Shown here in pieces: positions 8,921 through 16,218 of a stretch of DNA of 64,000 nucleotides; positions within the stretch are counted from its first letter, which is position 1; each line of letters begins with the position of its first letter. Position numbers and translations under genes: made by a program. Source of the DNA: Pseudomonas sessilinigenes (lineage in GTDB: Bacteria > Pseudomonadota > Gammaproteobacteria > Pseudomonadales > Pseudomonadaceae). The stretch lies in the NCBI RefSeq assembly GCF_003850565.1, contig NZ_CP027706.1:1426001-1490000 (forward strand), given 5' to 3'. The notes below the pieces were generated by a model, which was not told the DNA's origin, ran no database searches, and saw only the letters and a program-made list of their open reading frames with translations.

Positions 8921-9816
8921 GTGCGCTCCTTGAGCTGGCGCAGCAACGCCTCGGCCTTGCCGGCTTCGGCCTGGAGGGTGGCGAAGGGCGGAATGCGATT
9001 GTCCCTTTCGATCAGCGTGGCCATGGGGCCGATACGTTCCAGGACTTGCTGGTACAGGGCCCAGACGGCATCGTCCACCGGGGCGCCGTGGTCGTCGATC
9101 AACAGGCGATCTCCCAGCCCATCGCGGTCCTCGGCAAAGCCTGCCAGGTGGATTTCCCCTACGGCATGCAATGGCAGCGCCTGTAGGTAGGCCAGCGGCT
9201 CACGCTGGTGATTGACGCAGCAGACATGCAGGTTGTTGATGTCCAGCAAGAGGCCGCAACCGCTGCGGCGGACCACCTCGCTGATGAAGTCCGGCTCATC
9301 CAGGGTCGAGCGCTGGAACTGCAGGTAGGTGGCCGGGTTCTCCAGCAACAGCTGGCGACCCAGGCGTTGCTGTACCTGGTCGATGTGTTCGCAGACCCGT
9401 TGCAGGGTCGGTTGGTCATAGGCCAGGGGCAACAAGTCGTTGAGAAACACCGGGCCATGGCTGGACCAGGCCAGGTGCTCCGAAAAGGACTGGGGCTGGT
9501 AGCGCTCGATCAAGGCCGCCAGGCGCGCCAGGTGCTGGTTGTCCAGCGGGCCTTCGCCACCGATGGACAGGCCGACACCATGCAGCGACAGCGGGTAGTG
9601 CTCGCGAATCAGGCCCAGGTAGTGATGGAAGGGGCCGCCGTCCACCATGTAGTTCTCGGCATGGACCTCGAAGAAACCGATGTCGGGCCGTTGGCCGAGC
9701 ACTTGCTTGAAGTGCTCGGTCTTGAGCCCCAGGCCAGCACGAGGCGGCAGGCTTGGCGCCAAGGCCCGAGTGTCGTTGTGGCGGTGCGGGTTCAGGGGCA
9801 TGTTCATGATCGACAC
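8917..9816 (-). CDS. MNIO enzyme, DUF692 family (BufB/HvfB-like)
   Basis: A 299-residue TIM-barrel multinuclear non-haem iron oxidative enzyme. Metal-ligand blocks typical of DUF692 are visible in order: [62 protein letters not shown] and [11 protein letters not shown]. These enzymes use iron and oxygen to convert cysteine side chains of a precursor peptide into oxazolone or thiooxazole groups. Here the substrate should be the product of 9830-10132, whose stop is 13 nt upstream. The first possible start is GTG at 9816; ATG codons at 9807 and 9801 are alternatives and no clear ribosome site separates them. Confidence 0.92.
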   Translation of the reverse strand: MSIMNMPLNPHRHNDTRALAPSLPPRAGLGLKTEHFKQVLGQRPDIGFFEVHAENYMVDGGPFHHYLGLIREHYPLSLHGVGLSIGGEGPLDNQHLARLAALIERYQPQSFSEHLAWSSHGPVFLNDLLPLAYDQPTLQRVCEHIDQVQQRLGRQLLLENPATYLQFQRSTLDEPDFISEVVRRSGCGLLLDINNLHVCCVNHQREPLAYLQALPLHAVGEIHLAGFAEDRDGLGDRLLIDDHGAPVDDAVWALYQQVLERIGPMATLIERDNRIPPFATLQAEAGKAEALLRQLKERT

Positions 9817-9829
9817 TCAGGCCGCGGCA

Positions 9830-10132
9830 TCAGGACTTGGCCTTGAAGGCCGCGAGTTGGCCGAAGCCGGTGGGGGAGGTGCTGCTGGCGGTTTTCTCGC
9901 AGGTGCCCTTGGGCACCAGTTTCCAGGCGTTGGCCTGATGGTCGGTCTTCGAGGTGCCCGCGCAGGTGGTTCCAGCACCTGCCGCACAATCGTTCTTGCC
10001 CTTCATGGCGACGCCGAAGCACTTCTCCATGTCGCCCTCGGCATGGGCCGTGACCGGCAGGGCGGCGATGCTCAGGGCAGAGCCCAGCGCCAGGACCAGG
10101 GCAGTGGCGGACAGGGTACGAGGATGGCTCAT
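9830..10132 (-). CDS. DUF2282 bufferin-type RiPP precursor (BufA1-like)
   Basis: A 100-residue exported small protein. A Sec signal peptide (about residues 1-31, ending ALPVTAHA) is followed by a mature part with exactly four cysteines at 38, 49, 57 and 78. They sit in the family motifs [22 protein letters not shown] and PKGTCEK. In characterised bufferins these cysteines are modified by the MNIO enzyme and the product binds copper in the periplasm. The C-terminal tail after residue 80 is low-complexity. ATG at 10132 has GGAGAA 6-7 nt upstream. It is the first gene of the operon, with a candidate ECF-type promoter upstream. Copper binding here is inference from the family. Confidence 0.9.
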   Translation of the reverse strand: MSHPRTLSATALVLALGSALSIAALPVTAHAEGDMEKCFGVAMKGKNDCAAGAGTTCAGTSKTDHQANAWKLVPKGTCEKTASSTSPTGFGQLAAFKAKS

Positions 10133-10186
10133 GTTGTTTCTCCAGGTTTGGGTTTGGACAAGGAAGCATTTGTGCTCGCTTGTCCT

Positions 10187-10215
10187 ACTAGAGATGGCAC
10201 CTGGCGATTCGTTAC
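10187..10215 (-). promoter_or_regulatory. Candidate ECF-sigma promoter of the bufferin operon
   Basis: On the minus strand GTAACG (10215-10210) and TCTAGT (10192-10187) are separated by 17 nt and lie about 55 nt before the precursor gene start. A GTAAC-type -35 element is common for ECF sigma factors, which control several known bufferin operons. No ECF sigma gene adjoins this operon in the window, so the assignment is tentative. Confidence 0.3.
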
Positions 10216-10242
10216 AGCCCCTGGCGATTTTTTATTGGCCCT

Positions 10243-10270
10243 GAAAAAAAACGGCCCCGAAGGGCCGTTT
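10243..10270 (-). terminator. Rho-independent terminator of braDEFG
   Basis: A 9-bp stem (AAACGGCCC at 10249-10257, GGGCCGTTT at 10262-10270) with a 4-nt loop is followed on the minus strand by a run of seven T. It lies 16 nt after the braG stop codon. Confidence 0.88.
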
Positions 10271-10286
10271 CTGGTTCCGCTGGCGC

Positions 10287-10988
10287 TTAGCCGCCGAGAT
10301 AGGCGTCGCGTACCTTGGGATCGGTCAGCAAGGCTTCGCCGGTGCCTTGCATCACCACCCGGCCGTTTTCCAGGACATAGGCGCGATCGGCGATCTTCAG
10401 CGCCTGGTTGGCGTTCTGCTCCACCAGGAACACCGTCACGCCGTCACGGCGCAGTTGTTCGATGATGTCGAAGATCTGCTGGATGATGATCGGCGCCAGG
10501 CCCAGGGACGGTTCGTCCAAGAGCAACAGCTTGGGCTTGCTCATCAACGCCCGGCCGATGGCGAGCATTTGCTGCTCGCCGCCGGACATGGTGCCGCCAC
10601 GCTGGGTGAAGCGCTCCTTGAGCCGTGGGAACAGGTGCAGGACCTTGTCCATCTGCTCCTGGAAGTCGCCCTTGTCGGTGAAGAAACCGCCCATGGCCAG
10701 GTTTTCCTCTACCGTCAGGCGGGCGAATACCCGGCGTCCTTCGGGCACCACGGCAATGCTCTTGCGCATGATGTGCGCCGAGCTTTGCCCTACCAATTCC
10801 TCGCCCAGGTAGCGGATGCTGCCGCTGTGGGCCTGGGGCGAACCACAGAGGGTCATCAGTAGGGTGGACTTGCCGGCGCCGTTGGCTCCGATCAGGGTGA
10901 CGATCTCGCCCTGGCGGATCTCGACGTTGACGCTGTGCAACGCCTGGATCTTGCCGTAGTAGGTGGAAACGTTCTCGAACTGCAGCAT
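10287..10988 (-). CDS. braG: Branched-chain amino acid ABC transporter ATPase BraG/LivF
   Basis: A 233-residue ABC ATPase of the leucine/isoleucine/valine importer. It shows Walker A GANGAGKST, signature MSGGEQQML and Walker B LLLLDEPSLGLAP, in normal order. It forms the cytoplasmic ATPase pair with BraF. Its start (10988) directly abuts the stop of braF (10989), so the two are translationally coupled at the end of the braDEFG run. The length equals that of known BraG/LivF proteins. A terminator follows. Confidence 0.95.
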   Translation of the reverse strand: MLQFENVSTYYGKIQALHSVNVEIRQGEIVTLIGANGAGKSTLLMTLCGSPQAHSGSIRYLGEELVGQSSAHIMRKSIAVVPEGRRVFARLTVEENLAMGGFFTDKGDFQEQMDKVLHLFPRLKERFTQRGGTMSGGEQQMLAIGRALMSKPKLLLLDEPSLGLAPIIIQQIFDIIEQLRRDGVTVFLVEQNANQALKIADRAYVLENGRVVMQGTGEALLTDPKVRDAYLGG

Positions 10989-11756
10989 TTACGCTTCCCC
11001 CAGGTAGGCTTTGATCACTTCGGGATTGTCGCGGATCTGCTCCGGCGTACCGTCGGCCAGTGGCGTGCCCTGGTTGATCACGACGATATGGTCGGAAATG
11101 CTCATGACCAGCTTCATGTCGTGCTCGATCAGCAGCACGGTGACGTTGTGCTCCTCGCGCAGCATGCTGATCAGGGCCTTGAGGTCCTCGGTCTCCTTGG
11201 GGTTGAGGCCGGCGGCCGGCTCGTCGAGCATGAGGATTCGCGGGCGAGTCATCATGCAGCGGGCGATTTCCAGGCGCCGTTGCTGACCATAGGCCAGGGT
11301 CCCGGCAGGGCGGTTGGCGAACTCGCGCAGGTTGACCTTGTCCAGCCAGTAGCCGGCGTACTCCATGGCCTCGCGCTCGCTCTTGCGAAACGCCGGGGTC
11401 TTGAACAGGCCGGACAGGAAGTTGGTGTTCAGGTGGCGATGCTGGGCGATCAAGAGGTTCTCGACCGCGGTCATGTCCTTGAACAACCGCACGTTCTGGA
11501 AGGTCCGTACCACTCCCTTGCGGGCGATCTTGTGGCCGGGCAAGCCCTGGATCGGCTCGCCGTCCAGCAGGATGCTGCCGGCGCTGGGCTGGTAGAAGCC
11601 GGTGAGGCAGTTGAACACGGTGGTCTTGCCGGCGCCGTTCGGGCCGATCAGCGCCACCACTTGTTTTTCCTTGACGGTCAGGGCCACGCCGTTAACCGCC
11701 AGCAGGCCGCCAAAACGCATGGACAGGCCGGTTACTTTGAGGATCTCGCGGCTCAT
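10989..11756 (-). CDS. braF: Branched-chain amino acid ABC transporter ATPase BraF/LivG
   Basis: A 255-residue ABC ATPase, partner of BraG. It has Walker [10 protein letters not shown], a Q-loop region around [21 protein letters not shown] as the variant signature typical of LivG, and Walker [14 protein letters not shown]. The C-terminal LivG-specific tail ends in [12 protein letters not shown]. The start overlaps the braE stop by 4 nt (11753-11756). Confidence 0.95.
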   Translation of the reverse strand: MSREILKVTGLSMRFGGLLAVNGVALTVKEKQVVALIGPNGAGKTTVFNCLTGFYQPSAGSILLDGEPIQGLPGHKIARKGVVRTFQNVRLFKDMTAVENLLIAQHRHLNTNFLSGLFKTPAFRKSEREAMEYAGYWLDKVNLREFANRPAGTLAYGQQRRLEIARCMMTRPRILMLDEPAAGLNPKETEDLKALISMLREEHNVTVLLIEHDMKLVMSISDHIVVINQGTPLADGTPEQIRDNPEVIKAYLGEA

Positions 11757-13009
11757 TTTCGCAGCTCCATGTGAGGGCGTTGCATGGGCAGCAGACCTTG
11801 GGGACGCCAGATCATCATCAGCACCATCATGGCGCCGAACATCAACATCCGGTATTCGCTGAATTCACGCATCAGTTCAGGCAGGAGGATCATCACGATC
11901 GCCGCGAGGATCACCCCCAGTTGCGAGCCCATGCCACCGAGCACCACGATGGCGAGGATGATCGCCGACTCGATGAAGGTGAAGGACTCCGGGGTCACCA
12001 GGCCCTGGCGAGCAGCGAAGAAGCTGCCGGCGAAACCGGCGAAGCAGGCACCCAGGGTGAACGCCGAGAGCTTGATCACGGTGGGGTTCAGGCCCAGGGC
12101 GCGGCAGGCGATCTCGTCTTCACGCAGGGCTTCCCAGGCACGCCCGATCGGCATGCGCAGCAGGCGGTTGATCACGAACAGCGCCAACAAGGCCAGCAGC
12201 AGTGCCACCAGGTACAGGAAGATCACCTTGTTGATCGAGTTGTATTCCAGGCCGAAGAACTCATGGAAGGTCTGCAGGCCTTCTGCAGCCTTGCGCTCGA
12301 AGGTCAGGCCGAAGAAGGTCGGCTTCTCGATGTTGCTGATGCCGTTGGGGCCACCGGTGAGGTCGGTCATGTTGCGCAGCAGCAGGCGGATGATTTCACC
12401 GAAGCCCAGGGTCACGATCGCCAGGTAGTCACCGCGCAGGCGCAGCACCGGGAAGCCCAGCAGGAAGCCGAAGGTGGCCGCCATCAGGCCAGCGATCGGC
12501 AGGCAGATCCAGAAGCTCAGGCCGAAGTAGTGCGACAGCAGCGCGTAGCTGTAGGCGCCAACGGCATAGAACCCCACATAGCCCAGGTCCAGCAGGCCGG
12601 CCAGGCCTACGACGATGTTCAGGCCCAGGCCGAGCATCACGTAGATCAGGATCAGCGTGGCAATGTCCACCGCTCCCCGGGAGCCGAAGAACGGCCAGAC
12701 CAGGGCGCCGACGATCAGGGCCAGGATGAGCCAGCGCTGGGTGCTCGGCAGGGTCAGGAAGTTGCTGGCCTTGGCCGGGATCAGCGGCATTTTCGGCGAG
12801 GACTTCCACATGGCGCTGACCTGGGTATGGAACAGCACCCGCAGGAACATCAGCACCGAACACACCGCAATGGTGGTGAGGATGGCCGGGCTGGTGCCGT
12901 GGACTTCCAGGTTGATGCCGACGATGCTCAGTTTCAGGCCCAGGATCGGATACGCCACGGCCCATACCAAGAGTGCGCTGAAGAGCGCTTGCTTAATATT
13001 CCTAGTCAT
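11753..13009 (-). CDS. braE: Branched-chain amino acid ABC permease BraE/LivM
   Basis: A 418-residue inner-membrane permease with many hydrophobic helices. The LivM permease signature is clear in [25 protein letters not shown] (positions shown in part), and the EAA-like coupling loop appears as [20 protein letters not shown]. The N-terminal ~90 residues form the extra membrane segment seen in Pseudomonas BraE and LivM. The start overlaps braD by 4 nt (13006-13009). Confidence 0.95.
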   Translation of the reverse strand: MTRNIKQALFSALLVWAVAYPILGLKLSIVGINLEVHGTSPAILTTIAVCSVLMFLRVLFHTQVSAMWKSSPKMPLIPAKASNFLTLPSTQRWLILALIVGALVWPFFGSRGAVDIATLILIYVMLGLGLNIVVGLAGLLDLGYVGFYAVGAYSYALLSHYFGLSFWICLPIAGLMAATFGFLLGFPVLRLRGDYLAIVTLGFGEIIRLLLRNMTDLTGGPNGISNIEKPTFFGLTFERKAAEGLQTFHEFFGLEYNSINKVIFLYLVALLLALLALFVINRLLRMPIGRAWEALREDEIACRALGLNPTVIKLSAFTLGACFAGFAGSFFAARQGLVTPESFTFIESAIILAIVVLGGMGSQLGVILAAIVMILLPELMREFSEYRMLMFGAMMVLMMIWRPQGLLPMQRPHMELRK

Positions 13010-13929
13010 ACTTTCTCAACCTCCGGACGGCCCAGAATGCCGGTCGGCCGGAACAACAGCACCAGAACCAACAGGCCGAACGCCACGACATCCTTGTACT
13101 GGTCGCCGAACACGTCGGCACCAAAGGCTTCGGCCACCCCCAGCACCAGCCCGCCGAGCATCGCGCCCGGGATACTGCCGATGCCGCCCAAGACCGCCGC
13201 CGTGAAGGCCTTCAGGCCCACCAGGAAGCCGGCGTTGGGGTTGATCACGCCATACTGCATGCTCAGCAGCACGGCGGCGATGGCCGCCAGCGCAGCACCG
13301 ATCACGAAGGTCAGGGCGATGATGTTGTTGGTATTGATCCCCAGCAGGTTGGCCATCCGGATGTCCTCGGCGCAGGCACGGCAGGCGCGGCCCAGGCGAG
13401 AGCGGGAGATGAACAGGGTCAGGCCGAGCATGGCGATGAGGGTCACCACGAACACCACGATCTGCATGTAGGAGATCAGCACTTCTTGTGCGCCACCCGG
13501 CCCGATGGAAAAGCTGCCCGGGATCAGGTTGGGAATGGACTTGTCCTTGGAGTCCTGTGCCAGCAGAACGGTGTTCTGCAGGAAGATCGACATACCGATG
13601 GCGGAGATCAGCGGGATCAGGCGGTTACTGCCACGCAAGGGGCGGTAGGCGATCCGTTCGATACTGTAGCCATAGGCACTGGTGACGACGATGCTCGCGA
13701 TGAAGGCTGCGGTCATCAGGAGTGGGACGCTGTCGAGTCCCATCATGGCCAGCCCCGCGATGGCGATGAACGCCACATAGGAACCGATCATGTAGACCTC
13801 GCCGTGGGCGAAGTTGATCATTCCAATGATGCCGTAGACCATCGTATAGCCGATGGCGATCAGGGCATACGTGCTGCCAACGGTCAGGCCGTTAACCAGC
13901 TGTTGGAAGAAGTGATAGATGTCAGGCAT
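13006..13929 (-). CDS. braD: Branched-chain amino acid ABC permease BraD/LivH
   Basis: A 307-residue inner-membrane permease. The N-terminus contains [34 protein letters not shown] (quoted in part), diagnostic of LivH, and the coupling loop reads [20 protein letters not shown]. It pairs with BraE to form the transport channel. It is separated from braC by 230 nt containing an attenuating hairpin. Confidence 0.95.
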   Translation of the reverse strand: MPDIYHFFQQLVNGLTVGSTYALIAIGYTMVYGIIGMINFAHGEVYMIGSYVAFIAIAGLAMMGLDSVPLLMTAAFIASIVVTSAYGYSIERIAYRPLRGSNRLIPLISAIGMSIFLQNTVLLAQDSKDKSIPNLIPGSFSIGPGGAQEVLISYMQIVVFVVTLIAMLGLTLFISRSRLGRACRACAEDIRMANLLGINTNNIIALTFVIGAALAAIAAVLLSMQYGVINPNAGFLVGLKAFTAAVLGGIGSIPGAMLGGLVLGVAEAFGADVFGDQYKDVVAFGLLVLVLLFRPTGILGRPEVEKV

Positions 13930-14103
13930 TACAACGCTCCTAAAAACCTGATACGCATTTCACTGGTGGAGTCATTTTCCCGCCCAGGCCCCGTGGGTCT
14001 GCACCCACTTCGGGCTGGACTTTGCCAGCGAACCGCTGATGACGGTTTTGAGATTTTCAGGTGGACAGGCTTCCGGATCACGGGAGCACGGCCCATAGAT
14101 TCG

Positions 14104-14133
14104 TAAAACAAAGCCCACGGCAAGCCGTGGGCT
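14104..14133 (-). terminator. Attenuator/terminator between braC and braD
   Basis: A 10-bp perfect stem (AGCCCACGGC at 14112-14121, GCCGTGGGCT at 14124-14133) is followed on the minus strand by TTTGTTTTA. It lies just after braC and before braDEFG. Such a hairpin normally lets the binding protein be made in excess over the membrane components. Confidence 0.75.
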
Positions 14134-14159
14134 CTATCGGCAGTCAGCCAGGCGCAGCC

Positions 14160-15287
14160 TTACTGGGGCGAGACTTGGGTCTTGGGCTTACCGAAGTGCC
14201 ACTCGTAGACCACGAACTTGAAGTCCTTCAGGTCGCCCTTGGAGTCGAAGCTCAGGTCGCCAGTCGGGGTCTTGAAGGTACCGGCGTGGATGGCTTCAGC
14301 CACCTTGGCCGCGTCTTCGCTCTTGGCGTTGGTGATGGCGCCGGCGATGACTTCAACTGCGGAGTAGGAAGGGAATACGAAAGGACCGCTCGGGTCTTCT
14401 TTCTTGGCTTTGAAGGCGTCAGCCAGGGCGACGTTGGCCGGGTCCTGGTCGAAGGATTTCGGCAGGGTGACCAGCAAGCCCTCGGAGGACTCCTTGGCGA
14501 TCTGCGAGATGGAGTCGTTGCCCACGCCCTCCGGACCCATGAACTTGGCGTTCAGGCCTTTTTCCTGGGCTTGGCGCAGGATCAGGCCCAGCTCTGGGTG
14601 GTAGCCGCCGTAGTAGACGAAATCGACGTTGGCTTGCTTGAGCTTGGCAATCAGGGAGGAGAAGTCCTTGTCGCCGGCATTGATGCCTTCGAACACCGCA
14701 ACCTTGGTGCCTTTTTTCTCCAGGGTCTGCTTCACGGCGGTGGCGATGCCTTCACCGTACTGCTGCTTGTCGTGGAGCACGGCGACGATCTTGGGCTTCA
14801 CGTGGTCGGCGATGTAGTTGCCGGCGGCCGGGCCCTGGGCGCTGTCCAGGCCGATGGTGCGGAACACCATCTTGTAGCCACGGGAGGTGATGTCCGGGCT
14901 GGTGGCGGCGGGGGTGATCATGACCACGCCTTCATCTTCATAGATGTCGGAGGCTGGTTGAGTGGAGCTGGAGCAGAGGTGGCCGACGACAAACTTGACG
15001 CCGTCGTTGACTACCTTGTTGGCGACTGCGACGGCTTGTTTTGGATCGCAGGCGTCGTCGTATTCGACGGCTTCGAGTTTCTTGCCGTTGACGCCGCCCT
15101 TGGCGTTGATCTGTTCAATGGCCATCTTGGCACCACTGAACTGCATGTCTCCGTACTGTGCTACAGGGCCGGTTTTGGGGCCGGCGATACCGATCTTGAT
15201 GGTGTCAGCTGCGAACGAATGGCCGGCAACACCTGCCAGGACCATAGCGGCAAACAGTTTGGAAATCTGCTTAGTAGCCTTATTCAT
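14160..15287 (-). CDS. braC: Periplasmic branched-chain amino acid-binding protein BraC/LivK
   Basis: A 375-residue periplasmic solute-binding protein. The Sec signal peptide ends at GHSFA/ADTIKIG. The mature protein has the type I periplasmic fold, with IGIAGPKTGPVAQYGDMQ at the ligand cleft and the conserved disulfide pair (DDACDP and VGHLCSS). It delivers leucine, isoleucine, valine (and often alanine) to BraDE. The ATG at 15287 has GTGGAG 6-7 nt upstream. Two perfect palindromes lie 66-115 nt upstream. Confidence 0.95.
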   Translation of the reverse strand: MNKATKQISKLFAAMVLAGVAGHSFAADTIKIGIAGPKTGPVAQYGDMQFSGAKMAIEQINAKGGVNGKKLEAVEYDDACDPKQAVAVANKVVNDGVKFVVGHLCSSSTQPASDIYEDEGVVMITPAATSPDITSRGYKMVFRTIGLDSAQGPAAGNYIADHVKPKIVAVLHDKQQYGEGIATAVKQTLEKKGTKVAVFEGINAGDKDFSSLIAKLKQANVDFVYYGGYHPELGLILRQAQEKGLNAKFMGPEGVGNDSISQIAKESSEGLLVTLPKSFDQDPANVALADAFKAKKEDPSGPFVFPSYSAVEVIAGAITNAKSEDAAKVAEAIHAGTFKTPTGDLSFDSKGDLKDFKFVVYEWHFGKPKTQVSPQ

Positions 15288-15352
15288 AGTGCTCCACTCT
15301 TACTGTTGTAATTTTTATAGTTCCGGCGGCCTTGAGTCGCAGAACCGAGTCA

Positions 15353-15366
15353 GATATCGCGATATC
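15353..15366. promoter_or_regulatory. Perfect palindrome upstream of braC
   Basis: GATATCGCGATATC is a 14-bp perfect palindrome 66 nt upstream of the braC start codon. It could be an operator; the regulator is unknown. Confidence 0.4.
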
Positions 15367-15386
15367 CCTCGGAAATGTCCCTGGCA

Positions 15387-15402
15387 ACTGTACCGGTACA
15401 GT
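15387..15402. promoter_or_regulatory. Perfect palindrome upstream of braC
   Basis: ACTGTACCGGTACAGT is a 16-bp perfect palindrome 100 nt upstream of the braC start. Its centre lies 35 nt (about three and a third helical turns) from that of the other palindrome. It could be an operator for an amino-acid-responsive regulator; the regulator is not identified. Confidence 0.45.
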
Positions 15403-15625
15403 GTAGTGCGCCGGTCGTTCGCTTGAAAAGCTGGCTGCTGGGGGCAAAAACGCGGAATGTCGCTTGCTTGAAAGAAAAAGACAGATTTGCGGCGTGGCTT
15501 TCGCAACGAATCGGCGTCAATCCCTGGCGCTTCTGAGCTTCTCGATCTTTGACGCTTTTGCTTCTGGGTTTTTCTGCCAGGGCACCGACGTTATGATTGC
15601 GCCGATTTCTTTTCTGGACAGTCCC

Positions 15626-15931
15626 ATGACTCAAGAACCTAGCACCCTCTATGCCAAGCTGCTTGGTGAGACCGCATCGATCAGTTGGAAGGAACTGGAA
15701 CCGTTCTTCGCCAAGGGTGCCCTATTGTGGGTCGATGCCGACCTGGATCTGATCGAAGCCGCCCAGGCGGTGGCCGAGAATCAGGCGGAAAAAGTGGCGG
15801 CCTGGTTGGCCGAAGGGAAGGTTGAAAAGCTGTCTGCGACGCGGGCATCCGATCTATTGGAGCGTGATCCGACGCTGTGGGCGGTGGTGGTATCGCCCTG
15901 GATCCTGACCCAGGAACGAGCGTCGAGCTGA
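15626..15931 (+). CDS. DUF2288 family protein
   Basis: A 101-residue cytosolic protein, uncharacterised. Family features are LLGETASISWKELEPFFAKGALLWVDADLDLIEAA near the N-terminus and DPTLWAVVVSPWILTQER at the C-terminus. The start ATG at 15626 (MTQEPSTLYAKLLG) is where family homology begins. The open frame extends upstream without conserved sequence. It lies alone, divergent from braC and convergent with the tubulin-like gene. Confidence 0.8.
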   Translation: MTQEPSTLYAKLLGETASISWKELEPFFAKGALLWVDADLDLIEAAQAVAENQAEKVAAWLAEGKVEKLSATRASDLLERDPTLWAVVVSPWILTQERASS

Positions 15932-16144
15932 GGCTGTGCGCCGATCTGGTGCGTGCTTTTGTCGGACAAAAGTGTGTAGCCGAGTAACCGTGAATCCAGT
16001 GATGGCATCTTGCCGTAGAGAAACGCCCCACCCGTTATTCGGCCAGGGTGACGTTCACGGAATGGGAACAGTTTCAAGCCCAGCCGACGGGCTGCTCAAT
16101 TGTTGTGCAACCTGAACATGCCAGCCGGCCTTGAGCGATTCATT

Positions 16145-16213
16145 CGCTGGCTCGCCGGCTCGTGCGTCACCGAGGCTGCTGCCTCGGTTCGTAGTGGAGC
16201 CGGCGGGCTGGCG
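16145..16213. repeat. Nested inverted repeat between convergent genes
   Basis: An outer imperfect 17-bp inverted repeat (16145-16161 with 16197-16213) encloses a perfect inner hairpin (CCGAGGC 16170-16176, GCCTCGG 16181-16187). It sits just 6 nt from the end of the tubulin-like gene, so it may stabilise or end that transcript. It may also be a REP-type element. Confidence 0.5.
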
Positions 16214-16218
16214 AGGCC

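Larger units (their letters stand above)
15288..15625. other. Regulatory region between divergent braC and DUF2288 gene
   Basis: 338 bases with no gene. The braC-proximal part holds an AT-rich TATAAAA stretch (minus strand, near 15315-15320) that could be a -10 region, and two perfect palindromes at 15353-15366 and 15387-15402. The distal part leads to the DUF2288 gene, with no obvious ribosome site. Confidence 0.5.

Noticed and set aside
11771..13471. 566-codon plus-strand frame opposite braE/braD
   Set aside because: Very rich in Q, H and E with no domain; the genes on the minus strand are certain.
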